Both the position numbers and the translations under genes were made by a program. The notes below the pieces were generated by a model, which made no database searches, was not told the origin of the DNA, and saw only the letters and a program-made list of their open reading frames with translations. A stretch of DNA of 35,956 bases from a bacterium (GTDB lineage: Bacteria; Patescibacteriota; Saccharimonadia; Saccharimonadales; UBA4665): NCBI GenBank assembly GCA_021829145.1, contig JAJZOE010000012.1, positions 1 through 35,956 of the forward strand, written 5' to 3'. Position 1 is the first letter of the stretch. The number at the start of each line of letters is the position of its first letter. Shown here in pieces: positions 7,877 to 15,661 of this stretch.

Positions 7877-8095
7877 TTATGACACCTTGATTTGCTTATA
7901 GGCGGCAAAGATTAAAATGCCAATTAGTACCAGAAATAGCGGATAGAAGTATCTTAGCTCTTTCCTTTTGGCCCTTGGCTTTTCTGAATAAATAAGCTCA
8001 ACCACAATTAAGGCGGCGATCAGTATAACCGTATTAATAATCAGCACCGTGTGCTGCAGAGTGGAACTGAAACTAAATGGCAAATGAAGAAACAC
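7877..8095 (-). CDS. small two-helix membrane protein upstream of the CPBP protease
   Basis: 72 residues, hydrophobic at about 15-35 and 50-66, with a basic loop (EKPRAKRKELR) between. The layout predicts both ends outside and the loop inside. GTG start with a GAGGT rather far upstream. The stop is two bases before the protease start, so the two are likely made together, and it may be a partner or substrate of the protease. No family recognised. Confidence 0.6.
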   Translation of the reverse strand: MFLHLPFSFSSTLQHTVLIINTVILIAALIVVELIYSEKPRAKRKELRYFYPLFLVLIGILIFAAYKQIKVS

Positions 8096-8171
8096 CTGGA
8101 TACTAACCTCAAGTTACAGATGCTAATACTACTATAAAGAACCAAATAGGTCAAATATATGTAGGAGTATG

Positions 8172-8639
8172 TTAATGACGGTTATCGATAATTCGGCCAT
8201 TGTTGTTAATGCCACTAAGTGGATTGTTACCACTTAACTGGCTGGGTGGGGTAACGATTGAGGCGTAAAAAACCAATAGTGAACCGATTAAAGCCAAGCA
8301 TAACGGCAGAATTGAAGTACTAAAACTAATAGCGTCTTTATGTACTTTTTCTAAGTCGGCAACCGTCATTGCCGTGACTCTTGATGGCGGCTTAGTATCA
8401 ACAAGGCTGTCGGCCGTCTCTTTATATTTATAGAGGTGACGCTCGTCAGGGCTAAGCGATGGACCGATAAGCGGACCGACGTAGGTATATGAGTGATAAT
8501 TAAACTCGGTTTTTGGGGAATTTGTGGCTGGACCGGCCGTGTTATAGGCGATTCTAGCAGATTGTAAGTAAGGCCTGCTATCTAAATCAGAGTAAATATC
8601 GCTAATTACTTTACCGGGATGGTATGCTATGTCTCTCAT
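8172..8639 (-). CDS. hypothetical C-terminally membrane-anchored protein
   Basis: 155 residues from the ATG at 8639. The frame extends to a TTG at 8663, but there is no ribosome site there, while TATTCT ends 6 bases before the 8639 ATG. The N-terminal 105 residues are polar and rich in Tyr, Ser and Pro (for example KTEFNYHSYTYVGPLIGP). A single hydrophobic helix lies near residues 108-130, followed by a 25-residue Asn/Gly-rich tail. There is no N-terminal signal peptide, so the long part is probably cytoplasmic and the short tail outside. Not recognised. Confidence 0.55.
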   Translation of the reverse strand: MRDIAYHPGKVISDIYSDLDSRPYLQSARIAYNTAGPATNSPKTEFNYHSYTYVGPLIGPSLSPDERHLYKYKETADSLVDTKPPSRVTAMTVADLEKVHKDAISFSTSILPLCLALIGSLLVFYASIVTPPSQLSGNNPLSGINNNGRIIDNRH

Positions 8640-8727
8640 ACTATTAGAATAGGCCGGAAACAAATAAAAGTGAGTGAATTAAACTACCATGGTTCATTTG
8701 ATATATACTTGAATCAATCAGGCGCTT

Positions 8728-9156
8728 ATGTACCGAAGCAGAAAAACCAAGAATAAATATAATCCCGAGCAGGCTATAAAAAGGCATGCCCTGGGTGTCT
8801 CTCACTGCCCTTTTTGTAACAAGCACATTGAAGTAGTTAAACAAGCTAAGTATTTTCTGGTTGTTGTTAACGGCTTTGCCTATGACTACTGGGAGTTAAT
8901 GAACGTCGAGGATCATTTAATGATTATCCCCGTTCGCCATATATTAAGCATTGCCGAGCTGACTGATAAGGAAAGAATCGAATGGGTCAGCCTGGTAGCT
9001 TATTATGAAAGTCGGGGCTATAACATCTATCTTAGGGAAAAGGACAATATTACCAAGAGTGTTCCCCACCAGCACACTCACCTTATTAAGACCAAAAACA
9101 AACATGCTAAATTTTTTGTCTATTTGCGCCGGCCTTACTTTACATTCAAGGCATAA
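8728..9156 (+). CDS. HIT-like (histidine triad) protein
   Basis: 142 residues. VPHQHTHLI gives the histidine triad H-x-H-x-H (His114, 116, 118) of the HIT superfamily. HCPFC (Cys27, Cys30) and His71 in PVRHILSI match the zinc site found in many HIT and GalT-like proteins. The strand ..LMIIPVRHILSIAELTDKERIEW is the usual core. HIT enzymes hydrolyse or transfer nucleotides (AMP-lysine, diadenosine polyphosphates); the substrate is open. The N-terminus is basic. The ATG is about 20 bases from a TATACT box. The gene ends one base before the convergent gene at 9158. Confidence 0.8.
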   Translation: MYRSRKTKNKYNPEQAIKRHALGVSHCPFCNKHIEVVKQAKYFLVVVNGFAYDYWELMNVEDHLMIIPVRHILSIAELTDKERIEWVSLVAYYESRGYNIYLREKDNITKSVPHQHTHLIKTKNKHAKFFVYLRRPYFTFKA

Positions 9157-9157
9157 C

Positions 9158-10321
9158 TTATTTGATTTGGTCTAGTACTTTCTGGCTTAAGCTGATCCGA
9201 GCTTGACTGGGAAAGGCGTTTTTAAGACTTGCGGCCTGAGACTTTGGAGCAAAAGACGGGCCAGACGGGTTGGAGCTATTAATTTCCAGCGGGTTGTCAG
9301 TTTCCAGCGAGACTATTTCCTGATGGATAATTGAGTGCTTTTGCAACGATCCAGTCCAGTCGACATTGGAGTCTGACTGCATTTGAACCCCGGCATCTTC
9401 CAGCGCCTGCGCTCCGGCCAGAATCTGCGAATTACTTAAGCTATTGATCCCGCTGATAATCCGGTCAAAGGCTGCATTTAAAGCATTTAAGTCAGCTAGC
9501 AGCGTATTGTTAAATTTTTGTAGATCCTGGGGTGGGCGTAAAGCCTGAACGGTTGTGATTAAGGCCGATATGGCCGAAGAGGTGTCTTCGCTGCTTTGCA
9601 GTACCGCTTGCATGTTGTTGGCATTATTAAACGAACTAATGGCGGTAAATATTATAGGGATTTGGGTTTTCTCGATTTGCTCCAGGTTTTGTAGATAAGT
9701 AACTAAGGTACTGAAATTGCTTAAGAAGGTCTGGCTGGTATTAACGTACTGTTTCATTGCCAGATATTTCTTTTCAGTCAGCTTGATTGTATTAAGCAGT
9801 AGTGGGCCGGGTGCGGTCTGCAGAACATTAGCTTTTTCCAATTTGTTGGTACTTGCCTGAGCGGCACTAACGGCAGCGGCGGAAGCAGCATAATTTTTCA
9901 TGTCGCTTTTATAGGTGGTGTTGCTGCTGGTGTAAGCCGGCAGAGCAAATGCTTCGTAAACGCCCAGCATTTTAGCTGACTGCTGGTTATAAGCGGGGGT
10001 TACTTTGGCTAAGTAAGAGTTATCCCATTGATTAGGCAGTATCACAAAGTAAGTTAAAGCTATCCCGATAACTAATACTAAAATAATTACCAGCGGCGTT
10101 AGCCGTAATTTTGAGTGGGCTTTTATTTTCCTGAGCGTAGAGTATGCCTGTTTTGTCGGGCTCGAGTTAACTGTGGGATTAAGCGTATTTATTAACGGGC
10201 TGGCCGGCGGACTAATTAGAGTTGTCGTGGTGAGCGGCGGCTGGTTTTTATCAAAAGCGCTTGCCTGGCTACTGGTTTGTTCCAGTGTCGAGTTTAGTCG
10301 ATCTTTTGATGAAGGCTTCAT
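9158..10321 (-). CDS. hypothetical single-pass membrane protein with helical outer domain
   Basis: 387 residues. A Pro/Ser/Thr-rich cytoplasmic segment (1-72) precedes one membrane helix (about 74-96, LTPLVIILVLVIGIALTYFVI). The outer part is rich in Ala, Asn, Gln, Ser and Leu and looks helical, with two pieces near 150-215 and 225-330 that resemble four-helix or coiled-coil bundles. The C-terminal 60 residues are disordered-looking. No enzymatic motif is seen. It may be a surface spacer or adhesin scaffold, but this is a guess. It is divergent from the small secreted gene at 10424. Confidence 0.6.
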   Translation of the reverse strand: MKPSSKDRLNSTLEQTSSQASAFDKNQPPLTTTTLISPPASPLINTLNPTVNSSPTKQAYSTLRKIKAHSKLRLTPLVIILVLVIGIALTYFVILPNQWDNSYLAKVTPAYNQQSAKMLGVYEAFALPAYTSSNTTYKSDMKNYAASAAAVSAAQASTNKLEKANVLQTAPGPLLLNTIKLTEKKYLAMKQYVNTSQTFLSNFSTLVTYLQNLEQIEKTQIPIIFTAISSFNNANNMQAVLQSSEDTSSAISALITTVQALRPPQDLQKFNNTLLADLNALNAAFDRIISGINSLSNSQILAGAQALEDAGVQMQSDSNVDWTGSLQKHSIIHQEIVSLETDNPLEINSSNPSGPSFAPKSQAASLKNAFPSQARISLSQKVLDQIK

Positions 10322-10408
10322 GCTTATGCTTCATCTTGATAATACCACTTATTACCTACTTTGCCTGCTTATTGTCTAGTCGAGGCAAATTTATGTATTA
10401 ACATATTA

Positions 10409-10414
10409 TATAAT
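10409..10414 (+). promoter_or_regulatory. -10 box just upstream of the 10424 start
   Basis: A perfect TATAAT ends 9 bases before the ATG at 10424. The transcript would have almost no leader, and no Shine-Dalgarno site is present. This is the reason for preferring the 10424 start over an ATG at 10361. Confidence 0.45.
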
Positions 10415-10423
10415 CTATCTGAT

Positions 10424-10630
10424 ATGGCAGGTAAAATTTATCCGCACGGCTTATTTGCTCTTTTGGTTTTGATAGTCGCCGCTGCAATATCCTTAGGCAG
10501 TTTCGCTAATCCTAAAGTCGATTATAAGACGTATCCCAAATCAGGGTCTAACGGCCTGGTTGCCCCGTGCGGCCAGACTACGGGCTGGCTTAAACATAAG
10601 CCGTTTCTATTCAAGCTCTACTTTGAGTAA
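10424..10630 (+). CDS. small signal-anchored protein, possibly the intact head of a decayed gene
   Basis: 68 residues: a short polar lead, a hydrophobic segment at about 8-25 (LFALLVLIVAAAISLG) that would act as signal or anchor, then an outer Lys/Tyr/Gly-rich part with one Cys (49). The frame stays open upstream to 10361, but the TATAAT box lies inside that extension. Directly after it, in another frame, come blocks of protein-like sequence with stops (see 10629-10874). This ORF may therefore be the truncated N-terminus of a longer ancestral membrane protein. Not recognised. Confidence 0.45.
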   Translation: MAGKIYPHGLFALLVLIVAAAISLGSFANPKVDYKTYPKSGSNGLVAPCGQTTGWLKHKPFLFKLYFE

Positions 10631-10874
10631 TTCTCGCTACCCAGTATCGGCTGGCTTCCCTTTTAATGCTAAGTGGATAAACAATTTGGGATAAGGCGCT
10701 AGCCAGAACAATTATAATTGCCAAGCTTATCCGCTAGGCTTCGGAGCGGTATTTAAAACCTGAGCATTTTATGCAGACGTTGCTATGGCTACTGCTTTAG
10801 CTCTAGTAGGCTATGTGCTTAAAAAACCATTAAGTGGTTTAGGGCGATCACTAACAACTAAGAAAAATTCCTAA
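10629..10874 (+). pseudogene. decayed gene, C-terminal part of a small membrane protein
   Basis: One continuous plus frame reads as real protein with two stops inside: NSRYPVSAGFPFNAKWINNLG, TAA at 10692-10694, GASQNNYNCQAYPLGFGAVFKT, TGA at 10761-10763, then AFYADVAMATALALVGYVL and a basic end to TAA at 10872-10874. The last block is a membrane helix with a Lys/Arg tail. The frame is shifted relative to the ORF ending at 10630, so a frameshift plus two nonsense changes would explain the whole. Its end lies 16 bases from the convergent gene at 10891, as for other convergent pairs here. Stop-codon readthrough is unlikely because one stop is TAA and TGA ends ordinary genes in this window. Confidence 0.5.
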
Positions 10875-10890
10875 TAGGTTCTGTTTTAGC

Positions 10891-11133
10891 CTATTTCTCT
10901 CTGCCTTCATGCTGTTTTATGACTTCTGAGATTGTGTGTTTAAACTCTTTAAGTTCGGCAATCGAGTTTAACCGCACTCCGGCTACGACGTCAGCCATAA
11001 CTCCCTGAGGCCCCTGGCCCCGGAATTGAAAGAAGACAATATTAACCTGTCCGTTTTCAGTAATAAAGACACCGTTTCCGTCGCTGGCCACTATTGGTTC
11101 TTTGTAGTTTAGATTTAGATTTTTAGTCTGCAT
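10891..11133 (-). CDS. small hypothetical cytoplasmic protein
   Basis: 80 residues, no membrane segment. A beta-rich N-terminal half (IVASDGNGVFITENGQVNIVFFQFRGQ) is followed by VMADVVAGVRLNSIAELKEFKHTISEVIKQHE, a strand and a helix. The layout recalls DUF3467-type small proteins (strands, then a helix ending in charged residues), but this is a loose resemblance. AAGGAG sits about 9 bases before the ATG, so it is very likely expressed. Confidence 0.65.
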   Translation of the reverse strand: MQTKNLNLNYKEPIVASDGNGVFITENGQVNIVFFQFRGQGPQGVMADVVAGVRLNSIAELKEFKHTISEVIKQHEGREK

Positions 11134-11472
11134 AATATTTGTCTCCTTAGCCTCATCTTATCATTAGCGGTTAGTTTGCTATAACTTTTTATAGTAGTTA
11201 ATCTGAATCACGAAACTCCTGATGTAAATCGTGCCTCTGTTATTCTTGTTAGTGCTAACTCAACAAAAAAACAAATGCGCGAGATACAAAAATATCGTAT
11301 TTTTGATCGAACAATGGCAGATATCTTTCGGACGTTTTAACTACCCAATAAGGTTATGTATACACGCTAAAGTAGTACAGGTACCTAATATAAATCATAT
11401 AGACGACGGTGTTTTTATATTTATTAATCTAACTAACTTTGAAAATCAATTAAATTAGCTTATGCTTTTCTT
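11134..11472. other. AT-rich intergenic stretch with a small hairpin
   Basis: The space lies between divergent genes. It holds an open frame of 75 codons at 11231-11458 (GTG start, no ribosome site, no recognisable protein character), which I do not call. A tight inverted repeat lies at 11287-11305 (CAAAAATA, loop TCG, TATTTTTG), flanked by a partial GAT/ATC extension. A TATGCT 6 bases before the ATG at 11473 could be the -10 of a leaderless transcript. Nothing else is clear. Confidence 0.35.
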
Positions 11473-12150
11473 ATGACTACAGATATTCCGACAATCGTAA
11501 GTGATCAAAACCCGACGGATCGAATAATCAACAATTTTCCTAACGGCAGTAAAAGCACGACTAGGAAATTAATATTAACTCTGGGGGTGGTAATTCTTGT
11601 TATCGGAACCTTTTCGGCAACTTATACATATGAAAATTCAAAACTAGTCAACCAACGGAATCAAGACAAAGCCCAAATTAACCAGTTACAGCGACAAATC
11701 CTAAGTCTTAATCAGCAATTGGCCAATAAAAAAGTTCTCTTAAGCGCAAGCTCAAGCCGAAAGTATCTCGACATTACTCAGCTAGGCATTAAATTGCCGT
11801 TAAGCAACACAATAAACGACCTTAGTTATATTTGGAATTCATCAGGAAATTACGCTTCGCTTTACTCCAAAAACCTAGCCGACTTTGATATTAAACAAGC
11901 ACCTGAATGCGCTTCGTCGGTTAATGTCGTCAAAGGTGAGCTTTTAGGGACTATTAATATCACTGTGCCGACTAATCATAGCGGGCTTATTGAATTAATT
12001 AACGGTAAAAGCTATACCTTTTTCACACCTCAATTTGGCTACGGTTGCGGTAGTATAACAGCGCAACAGGACAACTTGATCGGTCAGCAAGTTATCAATT
12101 ACACTACCGCCTTAGAAGCAGCATTCAAAGCTGCTTCAGTAATAAATTAA
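11473..12150 (+). CDS. hypothetical single-pass membrane protein with coiled coil
   Basis: 225 residues: a polar cytoplasmic lead (1-31), one membrane helix (about 32-52), a coiled coil rich in Gln, Asn and Leu (about 55-88, QDKAQINQLQRQILSLNQQLANK), then a compact outer domain (95-225). The domain opens with KYLDITQLGIKLPLSNTINDLSYIW, a pattern I associate with many uncharacterised Saccharibacteria surface proteins, and has two cysteines (CASS near 144 and GYGCGS near 191) that may pair. The role is unknown. No Shine-Dalgarno site is seen. Confidence 0.65.
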   Translation: MTTDIPTIVSDQNPTDRIINNFPNGSKSTTRKLILTLGVVILVIGTFSATYTYENSKLVNQRNQDKAQINQLQRQILSLNQQLANKKVLLSASSSRKYLDITQLGIKLPLSNTINDLSYIWNSSGNYASLYSKNLADFDIKQAPECASSVNVVKGELLGTINITVPTNHSGLIELINGKSYTFFTPQFGYGCGSITAQQDNLIGQQVINYTTALEAAFKAASVIN

Positions 12151-12206
12151 TAGTCTAATTAAAACCCAAAAAACGAATCGTGCTTGTGTATTCATGTTAC
12201 TTATGC

Positions 12207-12234
12207 TTGCTATGCCCGAAAAGTAGTTTATACT
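12207..12234 (+). promoter_or_regulatory. candidate promoter for the 12262 gene
   Basis: TTGCTA (12207-12212), 16-base spacer, TATACT (12229-12234). The predicted start near 12241 leaves a short leader that contains GAGGT 7 bases before the ATG. Confidence 0.4.
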
Positions 12235-12261
12235 TTAGCTTTAACTTATGAGGTAAGATAA

Positions 12262-12621
12262 ATGGCTCGTTGTGAAGGCTGTCCGTTAGCAAGTGAAACT
12301 AACTCCAGAGGAATTTTGTTTAATGGCGAGGGCGTCGTTAGGCTTTTTTCTAATGGTGCTTTAGATTATCTCTATCTTACCGCTGACGGATATGTCGCTA
12401 GTTTTGGCCAGCTGACGAAGGATGCGGTTGAAAACTCCTTTCCTGAATTACAGCTAAGTATTGATAGTTGCCATGGAGCAGAAACCAGTAAAGAACCAAA
12501 GCCGGGTTTTTTGGGCAAACTTGGTCTTAGAAATAGTGTTAACGTGTGTCCCGGTGTTGCCCGGGTTGTTCCCTATAGACTGGGAGATAGCGTAAAAAGC
12601 TACTTTGACGGCGAAGATTAA
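12262..12621 (+). CDS. hypothetical cysteine-containing cytoplasmic protein
   Basis: 119 residues without signal or membrane helix. It starts MARCEGCPLA (Cys4 and Cys7), with later cysteines near 69 (DSCHGAE) and 96 (NVCPGV); CxxC plus CH could bind metal. The middle (GVVRLFSNGALDYLYLTADGYVASFG) is beta-rich. No family recognised. A good GAGGT site and promoter support expression. It ends 6 bases before the convergent gene at 12628. Confidence 0.6.
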   Translation: MARCEGCPLASETNSRGILFNGEGVVRLFSNGALDYLYLTADGYVASFGQLTKDAVENSFPELQLSIDSCHGAETSKEPKPGFLGKLGLRNSVNVCPGVARVVPYRLGDSVKSYFDGED

Positions 12622-12627
12622 ATACTA

Positions 12628-13212
12628 TTAAGGCTTACTTCCCCCAAAGAACGATACGTCTCTTTCGCACTCTTCGACTAAGTTATATTGTTTGGTTTTA
12701 GTATAAGCGGCCGTTACGCCTATCCGGCAATAGGTTTTTCCCGATTGCTTGTATCCATAAACGGTGTTAACGCCGTAGGCGGCGTACCAAATAAGGTTAG
12801 ACGGAGTTTTCGGACTCCAGCCGTATTGTTTAATTAGTTGCTTGACTTGCTCAGTTCGACTATTAGACAAAACAAACGGGTTACTAATTTCCGAACGTTG
12901 GCAAGGTATTGTTTCGCTAAAGTGATGATAATAACTGTCTCCCGTATTTCTAGCGCCGTTATAACAGCTTGCCGGTGAGTTCTTTAAGATTATATCCGTC
13001 TTAGCCAGGGCCGTATTAAGTTGATTAAAGCCAGATTCAAATACGCCGTTGATACCATTGGTATAGAATATGCTGACATAGACCGGCATTACAGTTGATC
13101 TTATGTATGCGGCCAAAAAGAAATAACTTATGACGTAAGCGAGAAACAGCAGCAATGGAATGCTTAAGAACATTGTCTTTCGGCTTATCTTCTTATGCCA
13201 AATGCTATTCAT
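12628..13212 (-). CDS. hypothetical membrane-anchored protein
   Basis: 194 residues. Basic N-terminus (HKKISRKT), one membrane helix at about 14-36, and an outer domain of about 155 residues with four cysteines (near 83, 104, 162 and 182) spaced as for two disulfides. The domain has SNLIWYAAYGVNTVYGYKQSGKTYC, a beta-rich segment. A TAGTAT box ends 6 bases before the ATG, with no Shine-Dalgarno site. Not recognised; probably a cell-surface protein. Confidence 0.6.
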   Translation of the reverse strand: MNSIWHKKISRKTMFLSIPLLLFLAYVISYFFLAAYIRSTVMPVYVSIFYTNGINGVFESGFNQLNTALAKTDIILKNSPASCYNGARNTGDSYYHHFSETIPCQRSEISNPFVLSNSRTEQVKQLIKQYGWSPKTPSNLIWYAAYGVNTVYGYKQSGKTYCRIGVTAAYTKTKQYNLVEECERDVSFFGGSKP

Positions 13213-13282
13213 GTTTTAATACTAGCACTTATCTAGGGAGTGCTATTATGTAATACTAAATGCTTATACGCTAGAGAGATGC

Positions 13283-14002
13283 ATGATAAATAAGACCTTG
13301 GAAGAGCTGCGGGCTCAGGAAAATAGTTACTTGCCTGGTGTCGATGTTTCGTATCATCTACAAAAGGTAACACTGGCTGCCGTTATCGGTCCGGTAGCGG
13401 TGGGCAAAACCACCTGCCTAAACTATATCTCAACCAATAGTAGTGAGATTGGCCGGGTGCAAAGTTTTACTACCCGCCCCGCTCGCCCGGATGATCCACT
13501 TGGAGATTACCGCTATCTAAAGCATAGTGCGGAAAATATTGCCGTTATTGCTAGCAAAGCTAATGCCGGCGAGCTAGTGCAATATGCCGTGCACCCGACG
13601 ACCGGTTATGTTTACGGATCTGAAGCCAGTGATTATTACCGACCATACATGATGTTGACCGCATTGGCTAATTCGATCAGTGGCCTGCGTCGCCTGCCCT
13701 TTAAGGGGATAGTTGAGCTATGTTTGGTTAGCGAACCGAACGAGTGGCTGAGAAGAATAAGTAGTCGATCTAGTACTGAAGACAGGTTAAAAAGGTTAAA
13801 AGAAGGCATAGCCAGCTTAGAGTGGTGTCTTGATCAAGGGAGTGCAATGAGCTGGCTATGCAGTTCGGCCGGCATCGATAAATTGCCGGCAGTGTGCAAC
13901 GACATGCAGCTAATTATTAAGGGTGAACTTGAGCCTAACAGTAACAACCGCGAGATAGGCATAAAGCTGCTAAGCAAGATCAGAAAACAGACAGCAGTTT
14001 GA
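13283..14002 (+). CDS. guanylate kinase-like P-loop protein
   Basis: 239 residues. Walker A GPVAVGKT at 36-43, then SFTTRPARPDDPLGDYRYL at 61-79, which is the guanylate-kinase GMP-binding signature (S-x-TTR-x-x-R, acidic residue, G-D-Y). The kinase would transfer phosphate from ATP to GMP or a similar nucleotide. The rest diverges: instead of the usual VILDID base-binding strand it has IVELCLVSEPNEWLRRISSRSS, and there are about 30 extra N-terminal residues. It could be a second, diverged guanylate kinase or a P-loop protein of changed substrate. Ends with TGA, showing that TGA is a stop here. The following gene is unknown. Confidence 0.7.
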   Translation: MINKTLEELRAQENSYLPGVDVSYHLQKVTLAAVIGPVAVGKTTCLNYISTNSSEIGRVQSFTTRPARPDDPLGDYRYLKHSAENIAVIASKANAGELVQYAVHPTTGYVYGSEASDYYRPYMMLTALANSISGLRRLPFKGIVELCLVSEPNEWLRRISSRSSTEDRLKRLKEGIASLEWCLDQGSAMSWLCSSAGIDKLPAVCNDMQLIIKGELEPNSNNREIGIKLLSKIRKQTAV

Positions 14003-14051
14003 AGCTAATAATTGACGGCTGGTTGATGTGTTACAATTCACTACAATATTT

Positions 14052-14080
14052 ATGACAGTACCCCTAAACATTGTTATAAT
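14052..14080 (+). promoter_or_regulatory. candidate promoter for the 14105 gene
   Basis: ATGACA (14052-14057, five of six to TTGACA), 17-base spacer, TATAAT (14075-14080). The leader includes AGGA 7 bases before the ATG. One of the best consensus promoters in the window. Confidence 0.55.
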
Positions 14081-14104
14081 ATTTTCTTTAAGATAGGACT
14101 GAAA

Positions 14105-15388
14105 ATGGAAACCAGGCAATCACCGGAATACATCCAGGCTTTGCAAGTAGCCGGAGCGGCATCAAAACACAAGAACTCCTTATTTACCTCTGCATTAATT
14201 GCCGAGACGGTTCGGTTGTATTCAATAGTCCCTCATATGTACGGTATGGTAGCAGTGACTGCCGAGCCGCGGGGCGATTATTATTTTCATGATAATTTGT
14301 CTGATGCGGAGAAAGATATCCTACCACATGGATTAGACAGCTTTCCCTACTCTGATGATCCTTACTCGGTTGATTCAGTCGTCAGGCAGATAGGTTCTGT
14401 TAGTTTGCATAAAGAAAACCCTAATGCACTAGAGTCAAAGAACTATCGTCGAGTTAGACGATCGGTTGTTTCATTTGTTGGTGCTTCAGTTTTATCCAGT
14501 ACTTTTGTCCACGGTATAAACCACGAGACTATCGGGATTGTGCTTGATTCTGTTGTTGGTGCCAACGGGTTTAGTTTTTTTACCAACTATATTCTTAAAG
14601 TATTAGGTCAGCGTCATAACTTGCGTAAACGATCAGAGGATCTAGAAGCAGCCCGTAACAAAGCAACATCCGTTAAGGATGGGGCGATCTACTTATCTGG
14701 GGAGACGATAGCCATGCCTGCCGAATCATATAAAATTATCAGGGAGAAGGAAATCAGTACGATAGAGGGATATTTCTCCCCGGGTAAAGCTTTTGTAGCT
14801 CTGCTCACAAAATCAAAAGATCCTTCTATCTTGTGGACGGCTGGCTTAGAAACTAAGGCTAGGTCGATAAGCGAGTTACAGATGAAATATAAGCAAATAC
14901 AGAATGAGAAACAACAATTACAAGAGTTAGGGTCATACACTAAAACAATCACCTTAGATCAGATGGCACGACTAGACATAGAAGCTCGGTCTATAGTTAA
15001 TGCGATTGTTAACGAGTATCTTGATGCTAAGGAAATAACCCACACACTTGATAATTACGGTAGGGCCAATGATGAGATATCTGAATTGCATAGTCTACTC
15101 TATGAATTAATAGGCGTCGGTCCCACAGAAGGTAAGCCGGATATTTACGATGACAATCTCCAAGTATTTAGGGATGTATTGTTTAGCAGCTTACTGGCAA
15201 CCGAAAATATTAATCCAAATATCTTAGCGGTAGTAAATAAAGCGCAAAGTTATATTAATGGTTTCTCTGGCGGAATCGCAAAGATAGAACATTTAAAACT
15301 ATTTTACGCCGGTTTATATAACCGGTTTGGCAATGACTTTAGTCTTCCTAGCTGGGAAGAAGTCAGGGGTCGGTTTGTAGCTGAGTAA
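14105..15388 (+). CDS. hypothetical 427-residue protein
   Basis: Mostly helical and soluble. Residues 113-170 include two moderately hydrophobic stretches (VSFVGASVLSSTFVHGI and IGIVLDSVVGANGFSFFTNYILKVLG). Charged helices with coiled-coil character follow near 175-190 and 252-276 (ISELQMKYKQIQNEKQQLQELG). No signal peptide and no catalytic motif that I recognise. It has its own promoter and AGGA site. On the minus strand a decayed gene ends 2 bases beyond its stop. It may be tied to the upstream kinase-like gene, which is in the same direction. Confidence 0.6.
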   Translation: METRQSPEYIQALQVAGAASKHKNSLFTSALIAETVRLYSIVPHMYGMVAVTAEPRGDYYFHDNLSDAEKDILPHGLDSFPYSDDPYSVDSVVRQIGSVSLHKENPNALESKNYRRVRRSVVSFVGASVLSSTFVHGINHETIGIVLDSVVGANGFSFFTNYILKVLGQRHNLRKRSEDLEAARNKATSVKDGAIYLSGETIAMPAESYKIIREKEISTIEGYFSPGKAFVALLTKSKDPSILWTAGLETKARSISELQMKYKQIQNEKQQLQELGSYTKTITLDQMARLDIEARSIVNAIVNEYLDAKEITHTLDNYGRANDEISELHSLLYELIGVGPTEGKPDIYDDNLQVFRDVLFSSLLATENINPNILAVVNKAQSYINGFSGGIAKIEHLKLFYAGLYNRFGNDFSLPSWEEVRGRFVAE

Positions 15389-15390
15389 GG

Positions 15391-15641
15391 TCATATAAGT
15401 AATTTGGCGTTAACCCCAAAATTGGAATTATGCTCGAATTGGGCTACATTTCTTCGGTTATAAAAGTCTGTCCGGTCTTTCAAGTCAACTCCTGTCGAGT
15501 CGATATAACTGCTTTCTAGATAAGCTTTCAGCTATTTAGGAGTTAAATAACAGCTGTCCAGATGGTATTCGGGTGCTCTTTAGTTATAGCTACTGTCGGG
15601 TAGAATTTATCTTCTAGAGTACGGTCAATATTATTGGCCAT
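15391..15641 (-). pseudogene. decayed small gene with a frameshift and a nonsense codon
   Basis: On the minus strand an ATG (15641-15639), after a TATAAT at 15658-15653, opens a 32-residue frame (MANNIDRTLEDKFYPTVAIT, then KEHPNTIWTAVI). It stops at TAA, and protein-like sequence resumes in another frame: LTPK, an in-frame TAG, then LKAYLESSYIDSTGVDL and FYNRRNVAQFEHNSNFGVN up to TGA at 15393-15391. The joined product would be about 85 residues. Composition and codon use look like a real gene with two lesions. The end is 2 bases from the convergent stop at 15388, and the promoter follows the gene at 15662. No family recognised. Confidence 0.5.
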
Positions 15642-15661
15642 TCGCGAAATATATTATAGAC

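Noticed and set aside
8644-8844. Minus-strand frame of 66 codons with a hydrophobic centre
   Set aside because: It overlaps the start of the HIT-like gene, whose zinc and histidine motifs are clear, and also the 5' end of the 8172 gene.
10761-10763. TGA read as a sense codon (alternative genetic code)
   Set aside because: The same broken frame also has a TAA, and TGA is the natural stop of the genes ending at 14002 and 28480.
11231-11458. Plus-strand frame of 75 codons
   Set aside because: GTG start without a ribosome site, AT-driven composition, no domain character. Kept only as part of the intergenic note.
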